A stretch of 60,000 bases of DNA from assembly GCA_950295325.1 (NCBI GenBank), contig OX485807.1:43122440-43182439 (forward strand), given 5' to 3'. Under the pieces are notes generated by a model. That model saw only the letters and a list, made by a program, of their open reading frames with translations. It searched no databases and was not told where the DNA came from. The DNA comes from Polytrichum commune (Eukaryota > Streptophyta > Polytrichopsida > Polytrichales > Polytrichaceae). This document shows, in pieces, positions 23,107 through 35,200 of the stretch (position 1 is the stretch's first letter; the number at the start of each line of letters is the position of its first letter). The translations under genes and the position numbers were made by a program.

Positions 23107-23720
23107 TTATGTGAAGATACTACAAACCAAGAATTGTGATATTATTTACAAATTTCAGTCTCCAGGGTTTGTGTTGCATTGACCTTGAGGAAACTATCAG
23201 AAACCTTGAATTTCTCACCCCAAGCAGGAATTTGCTTGCTTTGTGGGGCTTTAATGTACAAGCCATGATGAGGATATACTGTACGAGTCACGTCACTCAT
23301 CTCGGGCTTGATGTGCCTAGATTTTGTAGATGTGTCTGGAATTTACACTTCATACACTAACCCTCCTTAGGCCAGCGATCTTTTTCATCTAGGTGTCCTT
23401 AGAGTTGAGAGTTCAAAATGGTCACTAATGGTTGATACTGATAGAAATGATGGTATGAAAGAAATTTATGATTGAGGAGGTGACTGCTGCATTCCGTCTG
23501 CTGAAGGGAGGTGCTTCAAATGTTTTTAAAGATTATGATGACTCAGAATGTTATCTAGAACACCAGAGTTCATGGCCTCACCAACAATGGTGTGGGGAGT
23601 ATTGAAGTGTTATTGCAAATGTCCGAGACTTCACATGAAGAGTTCCTGTGTGGTTGTGTTAAGTGTGTAGAATTGTTTTAAGAATCTTGGTGCTTTCCAT
23701 GGAAATACACTTCTGAACAC
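23107..23720 (+). other. Stretch with weak coding-like frames, no recognised gene
   Basis: Plus-strand frames at 23136-23360 (contains CIDLEETIRNLEFLTPSRN) and about 23365-23470 (GVLRVESSKWSLMVDTDRND), then 23468-23608 (IEEVTAAFRLLKGGASNVFK), read somewhat like exons of one protein. I cannot assign a family and see no full set of splice sites. They may be remnants of a gene or chance frames. Confidence 0.2.
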
Positions 23721-23849
23721 AACCTAGTTGCTCATGTTCGATGTAGAGTAATCCACATTCTTTTCAGTGCTACCTATTCGCCACCAGTTATCTTTACCAT
23801 AAAGAGTTTGTGAAAGACCACTTGAATTCCAGGTTTTGAATTGTGTGCG

Positions 23850-25180
23850 GTAAGTGGGCCCTGTGAGGGGCGATCCAAAACCCGGCGCACGGTATTCTCT
23901 AGTAAAGGGCGAAAGAATAATACGTTCTGTGCTGAGCACCCGATTGCGTGATCTTAGGATTGACAATTACATTTATATAGTGAAAATACTGCTCATCAAT
24001 GGTATGCGGCAATGGGAGCTCCAGTCGCACGAACTCGGCCATGGCCACAATTCTTAAAGATTAGAGGGAAGGCTTGCCTTGCTGTAGAGGAAGTTCAAAT
24101 CTGCTTTTGAGATTGGCGCTGCGTTTATTGGTTGATAGTATGAGATCATCAGTGTGTGAAGGTGATGAAGAAGAGAGAGGAATTAATAGCAATGCCAGGT
24201 TAACCTAGAAGCTACAATGCGTGCACTCCAGCGTTGAAGCTAGATTATTGTGCAGTCTGCATGAAGACTTGTTCACTGGACTAGAATGTTGAGGTTTCAT
24301 CAATAAGCAGGTAGTAGTTCTTAAACTTGAACTACACGAGCTCCGCCAGTCCCACCAAACATGCCATAACCATTTTTGTGATTCCAGCGCTGGAGGTGCT
24401 TGTGGAGATTTGTGCTAGATTACTAGAATTCCGCCCATGTAGATTGTTATTGTTTGAATGAGATGTTCAACTCGAACCTCTAGAGTTTCTGAGTGGAAAA
24501 GCAAGCTTATAAATTACTTTCCTAGAATTCTTCATAAGCGGCAACAAGCACATACCGTTACCAAGACTTTCGTCTCCAAAAATAAGTTCCCCACGGCACG
24601 CTCCTGCTTTGAAGGTTATTAGATGGGGCCCGTAAAGGGCAATCCAAAAAAAAGATACGCCGGAAGGTGTACACAGTGCACGGTATTCTTTAGTAAAAGG
24701 CGAAAGAATAGTTCGCTCTGTGTTGAGCACCCGGCTACGTTAATTGTGGGCTATCAAGCACATTAATATAGGCGGACACTTCGGAACAACCTCGTACCAA
24801 CGGTATGGGGCAATGTGGTCTCCAGTTCGGAGACCTCTGCCACTTGGTGTCTTTTCATATCTTTAGGATCAAAGGTTTGGTGGAGAGGAAGTTAAAGCTG
24901 CTTTTGGAGATTGGCACTGCACATATACATTATTTGATGGTATGCTGAGTTCCTATGTATTCTGCATTGACATAGATTCACTGGACTACAATGTCGAGGG
25001 TTTAGTCAAACGACAAGGTATTTCTTGAATGTGACGAACGTGACGAGCCCCAATCCCACCAATTTAACGTGTGAGGGCCAATTTTGTGATTGTTGTATAA
25101 AGGCATGTCTGCTTTCGATGGGTGACTGTTAAGATTGACGTTGTGTACATTCGTGCTAGATTGATTGGAACTCAACACAT
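23850..25180. repeat. Diverged tandem duplication, about 770-bp unit
   Basis: Unit 1 (23850-24470) and unit 2 (24616-25180) share an ordered series of words: gggccc(t/c)gt, cacggtattct(c/t)tagtaaa, ggcgaaagaat, gaggaagtt..ctgcttttg, cactggacta, aatcccacc. A third partial relative lies at 26355-26480 and 26650-26790. On the minus strand both main units keep a frame with (L)STERIILSPFTREYRA-like sequence. Differences there are half synonymous, so coding is not demonstrated. Confidence 0.7.
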
Positions 25181-25859
25181 GAAGGTCGTCGTTGTGTGGA
25201 GGGCATGGCTAATGGAGAGATCACTTAGGTCAGGAACATAAAGAGAGACCTTGAAGACGATGAACAATTAAATCAGACACAATCTGAATATATTTGCTGA
25301 CCCAAGTCGCTTGAAAGCAAGCTTATAATTTGAACTTATATGAGCCCATCCCCGATGAGGTCAACATCAGGAGCTCACCAAGGACATGTAGTCAAACACT
25401 TACATGCTACTGTGATTATAAAACTGTCGCTAGTCACAATCCAAGGTTTCAAGTTTGTCATCGCGATTCATTGCAAAGTAACAATTTGGTCACGAGATGT
25501 CTCGTTTGTACAACCTCTGGCCTGCACAAGTTGCATAAACCATGTTTCATAATGGGAGTCCGGTGAGGTTGAGCTTGCAGAAAAAGATCATGTATGAGGA
25601 TTAGCAACACCAAGACACCTCATTCCTCCCCGTCTTCTGGGGACTTTTCACTTGCCAGCCCCCCGTTAGAGTCGCCTGATCTTCTTCCTCCTTACGAGGC
25701 TTTGTCTCCGCCTTCTTGGATGCTACCTCAATCTAAGGCTTCAGCTTGCCTTATGGTTCTGTTTTGGAAGTTTTGATGTAGGCCTTGCGTCCAGTTTGCT
25801 AGCGTGGACTGCTGGCCCTGCCCAAAAGCCCAGTTGATTGAAGAAACGAGAGATAGAAA

Positions 25860-26040
25860 CTACAATTTAATGGCATCTAAATTCATATGGGCATAGTTTT
25901 GCAAGTCACAAAACTCCAATTTCTTAGTATTAGGAACTATTTGGTGCGCAATCTTTGAAGTTGAAAAAAAACTCTTGAGGTCAAGAGAACCTACTCCGTA
26001 AGCCTCAAATCATGTGTTGGATGTGAAGCTTTTGCCATCA
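25860..26040. repeat. Diverged direct repeat of 28735-28950
   Basis: The two segments share words in order: caagtcacaaaac, ttagtat, aagtcaagag or ggtcaagag, taagcct. They lie about 2.9 kb apart in the same orientation, downstream of the aldehyde oxidase gene. Confidence 0.55.
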
Positions 26041-27422
26041 GGAGCCTTGCATTGTTGTCGAAAGGTCTGGCGCTCCAAAGTGTGTCAAGTCTGCACCAGT
26101 TTCTCCTCGATTGCCCCCACAATTTCCGTGCACATTCCCCGACTCGATGGTAAAAACCAAAGGAGTCTCAGATTCCCAGATCACCAAAACAGTCTGAGAA
26201 TCCAACCCAATAGGGAACCTCAAGACGGCAAGAAAAGGCTGATGGTTTAATATTGTATGAACGACTGTAGTGTGGTACAAGACCTTTAAAAAGGAAAGAT
26301 CTGTGGATGAACAGGTCTGCGAGTACCGTAACTATTTATCCCACACATTTCTTAAGCATGATGAACTACACGAGCTCCGCCAGTCTCACCAAACCTGCCT
26401 TGACCATTTCCATGATTCGAGCGTGTGTGCCTGAGGTGCTTGTGGAGATTTGTGCTAGATTGATCAGTCTTCAGCGCGTTGTTTAATTGAGAAGTTCAGG
26501 GATGAGATGTTTATTGAGATGTTTCTGGATTCCAATGTGTAGAATGACTTTTAAACGACAGTACTCCGCCACTGCACAAAGTTCAAATTTTTTATGTCTG
26601 CAGTAGAGACTCGGCAACAGAAACTACACACTCCTGCTCTAGTTTTCATTGGGTGGGCTCCGAGAAGGGCAATCCCCAAAAAAGGGAAGGCCGGTGGCTA
26701 TGATGTATTATAAACCTTGGTGTCGCTAATGATCCGATCACTAAGACTATGGGACAATGAGAGCTCCAGGCAAATGAAGTGCGTACTTGAGGACGAGGCA
26801 TCTCAATCCAAACTCAGGACCAGAAGTGTACATGTCACCGGTGTGTCCCTTATTTTAGTGACAGGGCAGTACTAAGTTCTCATGTTGTCTGCAACCACAG
26901 GGTGGTGAATTAAGGTAGAGGGTGCATTAACCAGCACTATAAGCTATTTCAAGTACATATGGCTATGCGGTTGATAAAAAAAAATATACATTCATGTTAG
27001 CCTTTAGGCATATTAAAAGTATAAAGGATTTAAAAAAATAGTCACAATATAGTATTTCCTGAATATTTAAAGTCAAGACCACTAGGCCCTATGTATGATG
27101 GCCTTGCAAATGTTGAGGATCCCTATCTTCATTGCCTAGCCTCAACCCAACATAGTTGAGTACCAGACCCAAGCTAGATAAAAGCTTGACTAGTAGCGAT
27201 ACGCAAAGCCACCTGGCCGCCTCCATGATCCCACTCGGTTCAGTTGCATAAACGGTCCCCTTGCATCTTGGGTATCGACCCACTTTATGCCCATAACTGA
27301 CCCTCTTGGTGCCCATAACCAACCCCCTTGGCTTTATGGGCATACCTCCTTGGCTTTGTGGACACCAACAAGCCATCCTAAACCCACCTTGAACTAACCC
27401 GTGATTGAGTGGAGCCCGTGTC

Positions 27423-28041
27423 CTACCTTATATCACGCCTCCTAAATGTGGCATTTAATTTTTAGACGCCACATTTAGATAATATAAGGTTTCTTGGATG
27501 CCAAAAATAAGAATTGAATGTTTTCTCCGGAAATGCTGCGCAGACGTGTCATTGGAGGTGTTCTCTGTTATGACACTACCATCGATGACTAGGGGTCCGT
27601 AGAGTCATAGACCCAACCTCATTGTCGAGGACGCCTAGTCGGCAAGGACACCTAGCCGTCGTAGACGCCTCGTGGTGGATTGGCAAATGCTTTTGACAAC
27701 ACAACAAGAGTTGAGTCGGATTTTAGCATTTTGAAATGGGAAAAAGATGACTTTCGACAATCAATGATAAACCTGACGTTGGAGGGCATCTTTCAAGCCA
27801 AGCAACACCGTGTTGTGATGGGAATTCTTGTTCCAACCGGGTTCGATGATGGCGTTGGGGCCCAATAGAATGAGCAACTGACACTTTTACAACTTATGTC
27901 ACAAAAATTGATTAAATTTGAGGCTATTTGCCACTTTTTATATATTGCCGATTTTGAAGATTTTTGGATGCCAAATTTAAGCTAAAAGCGGGAAAATTGA
28001 CATTTGCCATATCTTAGGAGGCCTGCCTTATATGAAGGTAG
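27423..28041. mobile_element. Small non-autonomous inverted-repeat element, about 620 bp
   Basis: The left end reads ctaccttatatcacgcctcc. The right end, on the other strand, reads ctaccttcatataaggcagg and then cctcctaa, so terminal repeats of about 30 bp align with small gaps. An 11-bp perfect stem (27442-27452 and 27468-27478, ctaaatgtggc) lies inside the left end. A short frame at 27680-27868 has no recognised domain. Flanks tggagccc and tggaagccc resemble an imperfect 8-9 bp target duplication. The superfamily is undetermined; a Mutator-like relative is possible. Confidence 0.5.
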
Positions 28042-29276
28042 TGGAAGCCCTTAATGAGGTGGTGCCACTAATGGCACCTAAACATGTCACTCCGTGGACC
28101 TGGGCAAGCTTTTTTTTCCATGGTATTAGAGTGGTGGTGGTTGAGAGGCGGGTGTAAGTGTGGGTGTAGGGTAGGGTGATGGGATTGGCAACCTCTACCT
28201 TAGTTGCAACATAGTGAATGAATACTCGGCTCTCTGCCAACGCCCAGGTTGTCCATTAATGAGCACAAATATTAAATGACAAGTCATGAGTGCTTGCCAT
28301 TCTATCACTCACAATACAACAAAGTTTGTAATGTGAGGGAAAGAAATACAAGGTATCTTGTCACCCAACATAAAAACTATTACTTAATTTGACACCCGAT
28401 TTAGCTTCAAAGACCCCGAATTTAGTCTACTCGAACTGATTTGAAATCAATGAGCCACAAAACTACAGGGAGTCAAGCTTTTGTGCAGGATGGATGTGAG
28501 GTACATAGGCTCGTAAGCAAGAAATTTCTCATGCCCCTCTCCCCACGGGCCCAGCATGCCTTGCCCATCACGCATAGGGAAGCGTGAGAGGATTCATTCC
28601 CTCAGGGGCTTGTAATGTGAGGGCTATTCTTTCCTTCTGGGTGTGAAGGAAAACGGAGAAAATATTGAAGTGTCTTCTTCAGAGTACATTGACGTATCAT
28701 ACAATTACATTAGACACAAAGGTGCATGTTGGAGCTGATTGAAGAATAGATTGTAGTTTTAGAATAGCCTCTCCAATGGCATGCAAATACCTCTGAACAG
28801 GGTTTTACAAGTCACAAAACCCCAGATATTAGGATCACTTCATATTAGTATCGGGAAGCATATATTTATGCAGTCCTTCAACATGAAAGGAGAATTCTGA
28901 AGTCAAGAGCCTAAACCTTAAGCCTTGAACGCTGTGCTGGAGCTTCTCTACACATCCTTGCACATCCTTGACTGAATGTCAATTCATTCGGGTGCCAGAC
29001 TCATGGATGCCAGACTGGCTTGACAATATAACCCAAAAGGGATTACAAATCAGAAATTTGATTGCTTACGAGCAATATCGCCTGTATACAAAAAGCAGAG
29101 TGTGGAATTCCACAAACTGCAATCATCATCCTGTTTTGATTGGAAAGCTCTACAATATTGTGGTCTGCAATATGTCAAATGCCAGTAATGCTATGTGGTT
29201 GTAAAGGGCATCATCTGTCCCCTGCGGTGAATTCATGTTCTGTTTGGTCTCAAGATTGTCATCCAGTTTTGGACGT

Positions 29277-32200
29277 TTAAATGATTTTTCCACGACATGC
29301 CTCAGACTTTTTGGATATGGAACACAGGTATCTCTCGACATTGTCGAGCCCACAAAGTTTCTTGACCTTGTCCATGGTTGCAGGTGGGTCAAGAATAAAA
29401 AAGTCAGCTACATCACCCCCTACATTGGCTCCACGATAGTCTTTGCGAGCAGCAATAACAGCATTGCGAATCGCAGAGTGTACTGATCCTGACAGCAACA
29501 GTGGAGGCTCACCAGATGCTGCCAAATTCAACAACACATGATGTGAGCTGATATGGTTGCAACTGTCGACACATCCTATATAGCACTTCTATGGTTGACT
29601 CATGAATGCTATTGGTGTTTGAAAAGATTCATGTGCAGATTTTTTATAGCACTAAGGATTCTAGACATCTGATTTAGTGTGGCCCACACTGTTCATCATC
29701 GTCCCACACTAATTGCCTTGCAATCGCTGGTGGCAACTAGTGCTACATGACAAGTTAGGACGATCGCTCCACTTAACATGGCACACCAATTTTAATGCAG
29801 ATGTTTAGTGTAGTAGAAAACAGGTTGATCAACACGAGGTGACTTATCGATCGGACGTGTCAACCATCCACATGTTTTCTACTAGTGTATGTAGTGTCTG
29901 TGGAAGAAAATGTTGTGACTTGTGAACAAATTTGTAAAAAAGTAGCAACTAGGAGATGACAAAAATCCCCTTTCTGCGAGGTTTTACCTTTCGAAGAGAG
30001 GACACGATCGCTCACAGCAGGACTCTTGAAGAGCTCCACATTGAACTCTCTTGGAATCGTGTCAATGGTTGGTGGCTTGTATGTCCAAGTACCATCTGAC
30101 AATAATTTCCCTTTTGCATCTCTCACGATTTCCTCTGTCAAGAAGAACCCAATCCCAAACACAAAGGCCCCTTCCACCTGCACAATTTATTGCAGTGCAT
30201 CCAAAATGAAGAAGCCACCGACATCTTACAAACACTCCAACAATGAGGCTTGGAACGGCAATACTCGTGTCCCGGTGGATTGGGTCGTAAGAAAGGTTGC
30301 AAACTCACCTGCCCGATGTCAACAGCAGGGTTTAAGCTTTTCCCGCTGTCGTAGAGGAGATCTGAAGACAAAATCCTTGTCTCGCCTGTTAAGGTGTTCA
30401 CCTCCACCTGAATAATCCAGAGGTACAAAAATTGTTATCACAAAAATGCAGAGAAGCTCACTAAACCCTAAACCCTAAACCCCTGTCGTTCATTGTACTT
30501 TGTGCTGAATTCAGGGACTTTTTCGAAAACTCGATGGGTGCACCGGTGAAAGCTGAGGATTGTGTTTCGAGTCAGGGCGCGGAGTTCCATTTTCTCTTCT
30601 CCCTTGTATCATGGAAGACAATGTGTTCACTAGGTATTTCACAACCTGCATATAGTTGCTACAAAAGTTGGAGTTTATAATACATATACCACTAATTGGT
30701 GAAGGACGCTTACCTCACTAACTGCAGCTCCGTAGAGAAGATACTCTCTCGGGGGCGGTGCCCAAAGCTCATGAGATTGTAAGTCGATGTTCGTGCTTCT
30801 AGCCTGGATACAAGATGAGAGCAAACAAGGTCAAAATTACTGTTCTCCTCAATCTTTCCATTATCTTCGACATGCATACATCAAAGATGAATTAGCACAA
30901 GAATCGACATCAAGGGTGACGGACTGGCGCCATGCCCTGAACTTTCTATCTTCATTTTGAATAGCCAGCACCCGAACTATTTGTTTTTAATTGGGGTAAT
31001 GAAGCATCCCTGTGAAACAAAGGGTTCCATGGAATTGTACCGTGAGACATAGGGTTTCCCATGGGACTCTGCCATCAGGCTGTGCCTGGACAAGCTTCTC
31101 TTTCACCGGCAACAGCCGTTGGACCAAAACAGCACAACATTTCTGCACTGCCGCACATGTCCCCTCCGAGGTTGTGCTTCCTCCGTCAACAGTCGTGTTC
31201 GGTAGACTCAGGGTGTCATTTTGAACGACCCGGATTTTTGATACCAACTCCAAGCTCTGCTCCTGCAATCACATCGCCTCAATTCAATGAGGAAACCCCA
31301 TTCCAAGCTCACTCACCGAAAAACGTCTCTCCACATCTGCATATAGATTTATGTTTGGAATAACTTGAGCTCCTTTCTCACGTGGTCACTCACTTGCATC
31401 GGCTCCTTGACAATGCAAATGGTTTGATATTGCATAGCATCACAGGCCTGAGGGGTAAAGCATGTTCTAAGATGTGTTATAAAACTATCTTTCCTAGGGC
31501 TACTTGAGGACTATCACACAAGAGATGTTGTGAAACCATCAAAGGATCACATCCATACGGTTAGATGTGGACCACGTTGAGAAAATTGATATGATTGGTT
31601 AAAATCACAGATATTAGTGTGACGCTGTGAAAATAGCTTTTGGGATGTGAGCACTTCGTGAGGTATAGAGTATAACCTATCATGAAATTATACGATCAAG
31701 CTTTCGGATGTGACAACAATTTCAATAGAGACCTCTGGGAGAAAACATTGCTAAACATACTTAGTTCCCAAACATTCGAGATGGAGAGTCTCATCTTGGG
31801 ATGTTTGGGCAATTCAGGGTTAACTGAATACAAATATTTGCAATCTTGGTTATGAATTTTCTGCTTAGACTCACCTTTGTGCAAAGAGGACTCAGAGAGT
31901 ATGCAATCACTTGTCTCACTTTCGTGTGCAACCCTTGCCCCATTTCCACTCCCTCAACCTCCGCAACAATGGAACCATCTTCAAAAATGCTGACAGTGGC
32001 CCTCCTGCCAAGTTTCAAGCACCCATACACGGAGGTGACCATCGCCACTCCTCGCTTCAGCCACCTGCTTTGCAGATTGAACCTATCAACTTCCTTTTCG
32101 CGCTCAATCAGTTTCGTACGATCCTTGAGCTGGTTCCAAATCGAATCCAATGTGAAGGCGTTCGCATCGCCCACTGCCTGCTCTCCATACAGCAGGGTTA

Positions 32201-35200
32201 TACTCTGGTGGCTGTGCAGATTTTCTTCCCGAACTTTGTTTCCACTCATTCCCAAGAATGCTGCCACATGGTCTTGCACGGTGTCAGCCATGGCGGAGCC
32301 TTGCAAGTCTCCGGGGGCTCGCACTGCTCCCTTCGGAACGTTGTTGGTCTTGAAAATTGTGAAGGTGGCATCAAAACTGCCCACATTGTATTTCTTGATG
32401 GATGCCTCAATTCCCCGTGCCAGCATTGCGCTGATATCTGGATGCCATCCACCCTCGATCTGAACGTCTACCTTCAAGGCTGTGATCTTCCCTGTCTTGT
32501 TGAATCCAACTTTGTACTTCGTCCTGATTGGGCTTCGACCACCGACCATGTGCATGTCCGTGTTTCGGTCCAGAGATACTCGCACCGGCCTTCGCAACTT
32601 GTACGCAGCCAATGCGACTGCAATAGCAAACTGCAAGTATAACCATATCTAATGTTTAAGGACTACACATAATTTGAGGTTTCTTCAGAAGATTGAAGAA
32701 TTCAAACCAGAACTGAGATTTGTTAACAATGATGAAAATGTGAAGGCATTCAAGATCTCACAATTGCATTCCTAAATGCTTTGCCACCGAATCCGCCACC
32801 AAGTCGCCGTGTGATGACACGCACATTGTGTATGGGCAAATTCAGGCACATTGCTACTGTTCGTTGTAAAAGTTCCGGTCCCTGACTTGAGGCGTAGATT
32901 GTGATGCACCCATCTTCATCAGGGATAGCCAGAAATGTCTGAGTCTCCATGTAGAAATGGTATTGCGTGGGTGTCAATACCTGAACATCAATTAGGTCGT
33001 GGATTATACATTGCCGTCAATGCAGGGTTGAAAAAACCAGAGAATCTGGAAAATCACATGAGGAATCATAGAGATGACCACCGCTCAGTCTGCATCAATC
33101 TATCTCACTGAAGCCTTTACTTACCTCTCCTTCGAGCTGAAATTCGGCGTCGGCAAAACCTTTTTCGATGTCCCCAGCTAGACACACCCCAGGAGGTGAT
33201 GGGTGTATTGAATTGCGCGCAATGGCGTCATCGAGATTCATTATAGGGGATCCAATGCTTTTGTCATAGTCCACCTTGACCTTCCCAACTGCAATTCTTG
33301 CGTTGTCATATGTATCTGCGACCTGTTACAAGTGCACGATCCATTATGTTGCAGAATTCAACAATTACAGGACCAGTCACCACAACGAATCTCAATTGAA
33401 AAACTCAACATTCAGGCATTAAAGACTTCTTACAAACATGGTGGAGGGATGTTTTTAACTTACCACAACTCCAATTGGCTCGGTGACGTAGTTCACAGCG
33501 TCCTCAGCAAACAATTGTTCACTGTAATCAATCCAAGGGTTATAATGTCCGATATTTTTTCCACCTTCGGGGATGTCACGAACGGAGACGTAATCAACAG
33601 CACCTTCGGACTGCAAGGCTGCCTCGGTGTCAACCCCATTCAGCTTTGCAAATGGCTCTGTGCTCATCACGAATGCGGCATGGAGGCAACTTGGAGGCGA
33701 AGGAATGTCGTCGACATACACAGCCTCTCCTGCAAAAGGACGTGTTCAATTTCTTAACACATGTCGACGGAGACCAAGCTCCGATGGAGCTGGAAAGGTT
33801 TATTGCTTACTCATAAATTCTTGTTTGAGAAGTATCATGGATCTGCTCATCTTAATGAGCTCAACGGGAGTTTCTTGAACAGCATGAGGATGTAAGCTAA
33901 CCGAGACTTCTTGAGATTATTTTGACAAAATGCAAGAAGATCCACCTCATGCAGAGAAATTGAGCTGCAGTCCCTGATTAAACGTACCGGACGCTTGAAG
34001 CTGGGAGGCAACCTTCGACAGGGGTAGCGACACAGGGTAATGCTCATCCGTGACCGTCATGATTTGTTTGCCGACATGTGGGCACTGCAAAATTCAGCAA
34101 CCTCACAGTTAGGCCTGGCCACCACTCAATGCTTTCCTACCTTGCACATACTAGACTATCATTGTGGAACTAAGGGCCCATATAAGATGGAACCTTTTGA
34201 AGAAAAAGTCAATCTCCTATCGGTTGTTGGTTTATTTAACAATGCGAACCTCTCGCAGGTGAACTTGATCCAATATGAGATGATTCCCTGTAGCGAGTAG
34301 GGAAAAAAACTCCCAAGTAGGTTGGTCATTATAACACATAACCGATCGCCGATTCAAGCGCAGAAGAGTTATCAGAACTTGTCATAATTTGTCATTCATG
34401 GAGGCGCAACATCATCTGTAACTTCCAGATTTTGTCCATGAGGCGATCAGTTATGATTGATGCCCAAATCTTTCCATCCACTCTCCTCTCGTTGGTTATT
34501 TAGTTTTTGAATGCTCGAGATTGGAAGAGCGTTGCCAAGTACATACAAGAGAGCACCGACCTTTTTCAAAAGGACTTCTCCTTTGCACTAGCGCAATCAT
34601 CACAAGTTTGCAATTGAGCCCCAGTGGCCCTCCAATACATACACTTTTGTCACGCTGTGGATCCCTTGTTTTTGTTTCCTGTCTAAATCTTCTTGGTACG
34701 GGAGAGGAATCGTAGTGCCAATGAATCGAAACAGGGGACCTAACCATAAACAAGACACCCATTAGAACACATGACAGTGAAATTACTCACCACAGATGCA
34801 GGAACCACATCGGGTTCACTCGACACAAGTGGATTGAGAAACTCAAACAAGAATGCCACAGCCAAGCTGACACGAAACTCTGCCTTGGTCGTCCCTGCGC
34901 GAGGGACAATCTCCTTCTTCAGCAGCTCAACACATTCCAACACCAATTGAGGGGTTAACAGCTTGCCCGTGAGATGCTTCTCCACTCTCACTGCGCGGAT
35001 CGCATGTTTGGTCCCGAACGCACCAAACGCAAGACGCACACTCCCAATCACACAGTTTTCTTGCTGCTTCGAATGAGCCCCGGACACAAGTTGGGCCAAG
35101 AAGGCTGCATTTGCGTACGAAACAGCGTTGCCGAAAGGCCTCGGTGCTCCTCGGAAAGTCTTGAATATAGTTCTGCCGGAATTCGACCCTCGAACCGACT

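Larger units (their letters stand above)
24245..30709. repeat. Segmental duplication, copy 1 (offset 29291 bp from copy 2)
   Basis: Every base compared from here to 30709 has its partner 29291 bp downstream with no indel, including homopolymers such as the 9-A run near 26986. Eight mismatches were found, all in the first 247 bp (24275, 24307, 24379, 24474, 24482, 24486, 24490, 24491). None was seen afterwards. It covers the 3' exons of the aldehyde oxidase gene and its downstream repeats. Confidence 0.95.

Noticed and set aside
23724-23966. Minus-strand frame sharing STERIILSPFTREYRA-like sequence with 24467-24730
   Set aside because: The similarity is explained by DNA duplication; synonymous and non-synonymous differences are about equal, so protein-level selection is not shown.
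28119-28130. ccatggtattagag, resembling a retrotransposon primer-binding site
   Set aside because: There is one mismatch from the usual methionine-tRNA site, and no long terminal repeat ending there or internal polymerase was found.
31846-32642. Long plus-strand frames of over 200 codons
   Set aside because: They are shadows of aldehyde oxidase exon 8 (252 codons on the minus strand), which carries the conserved molybdenum-site motifs.
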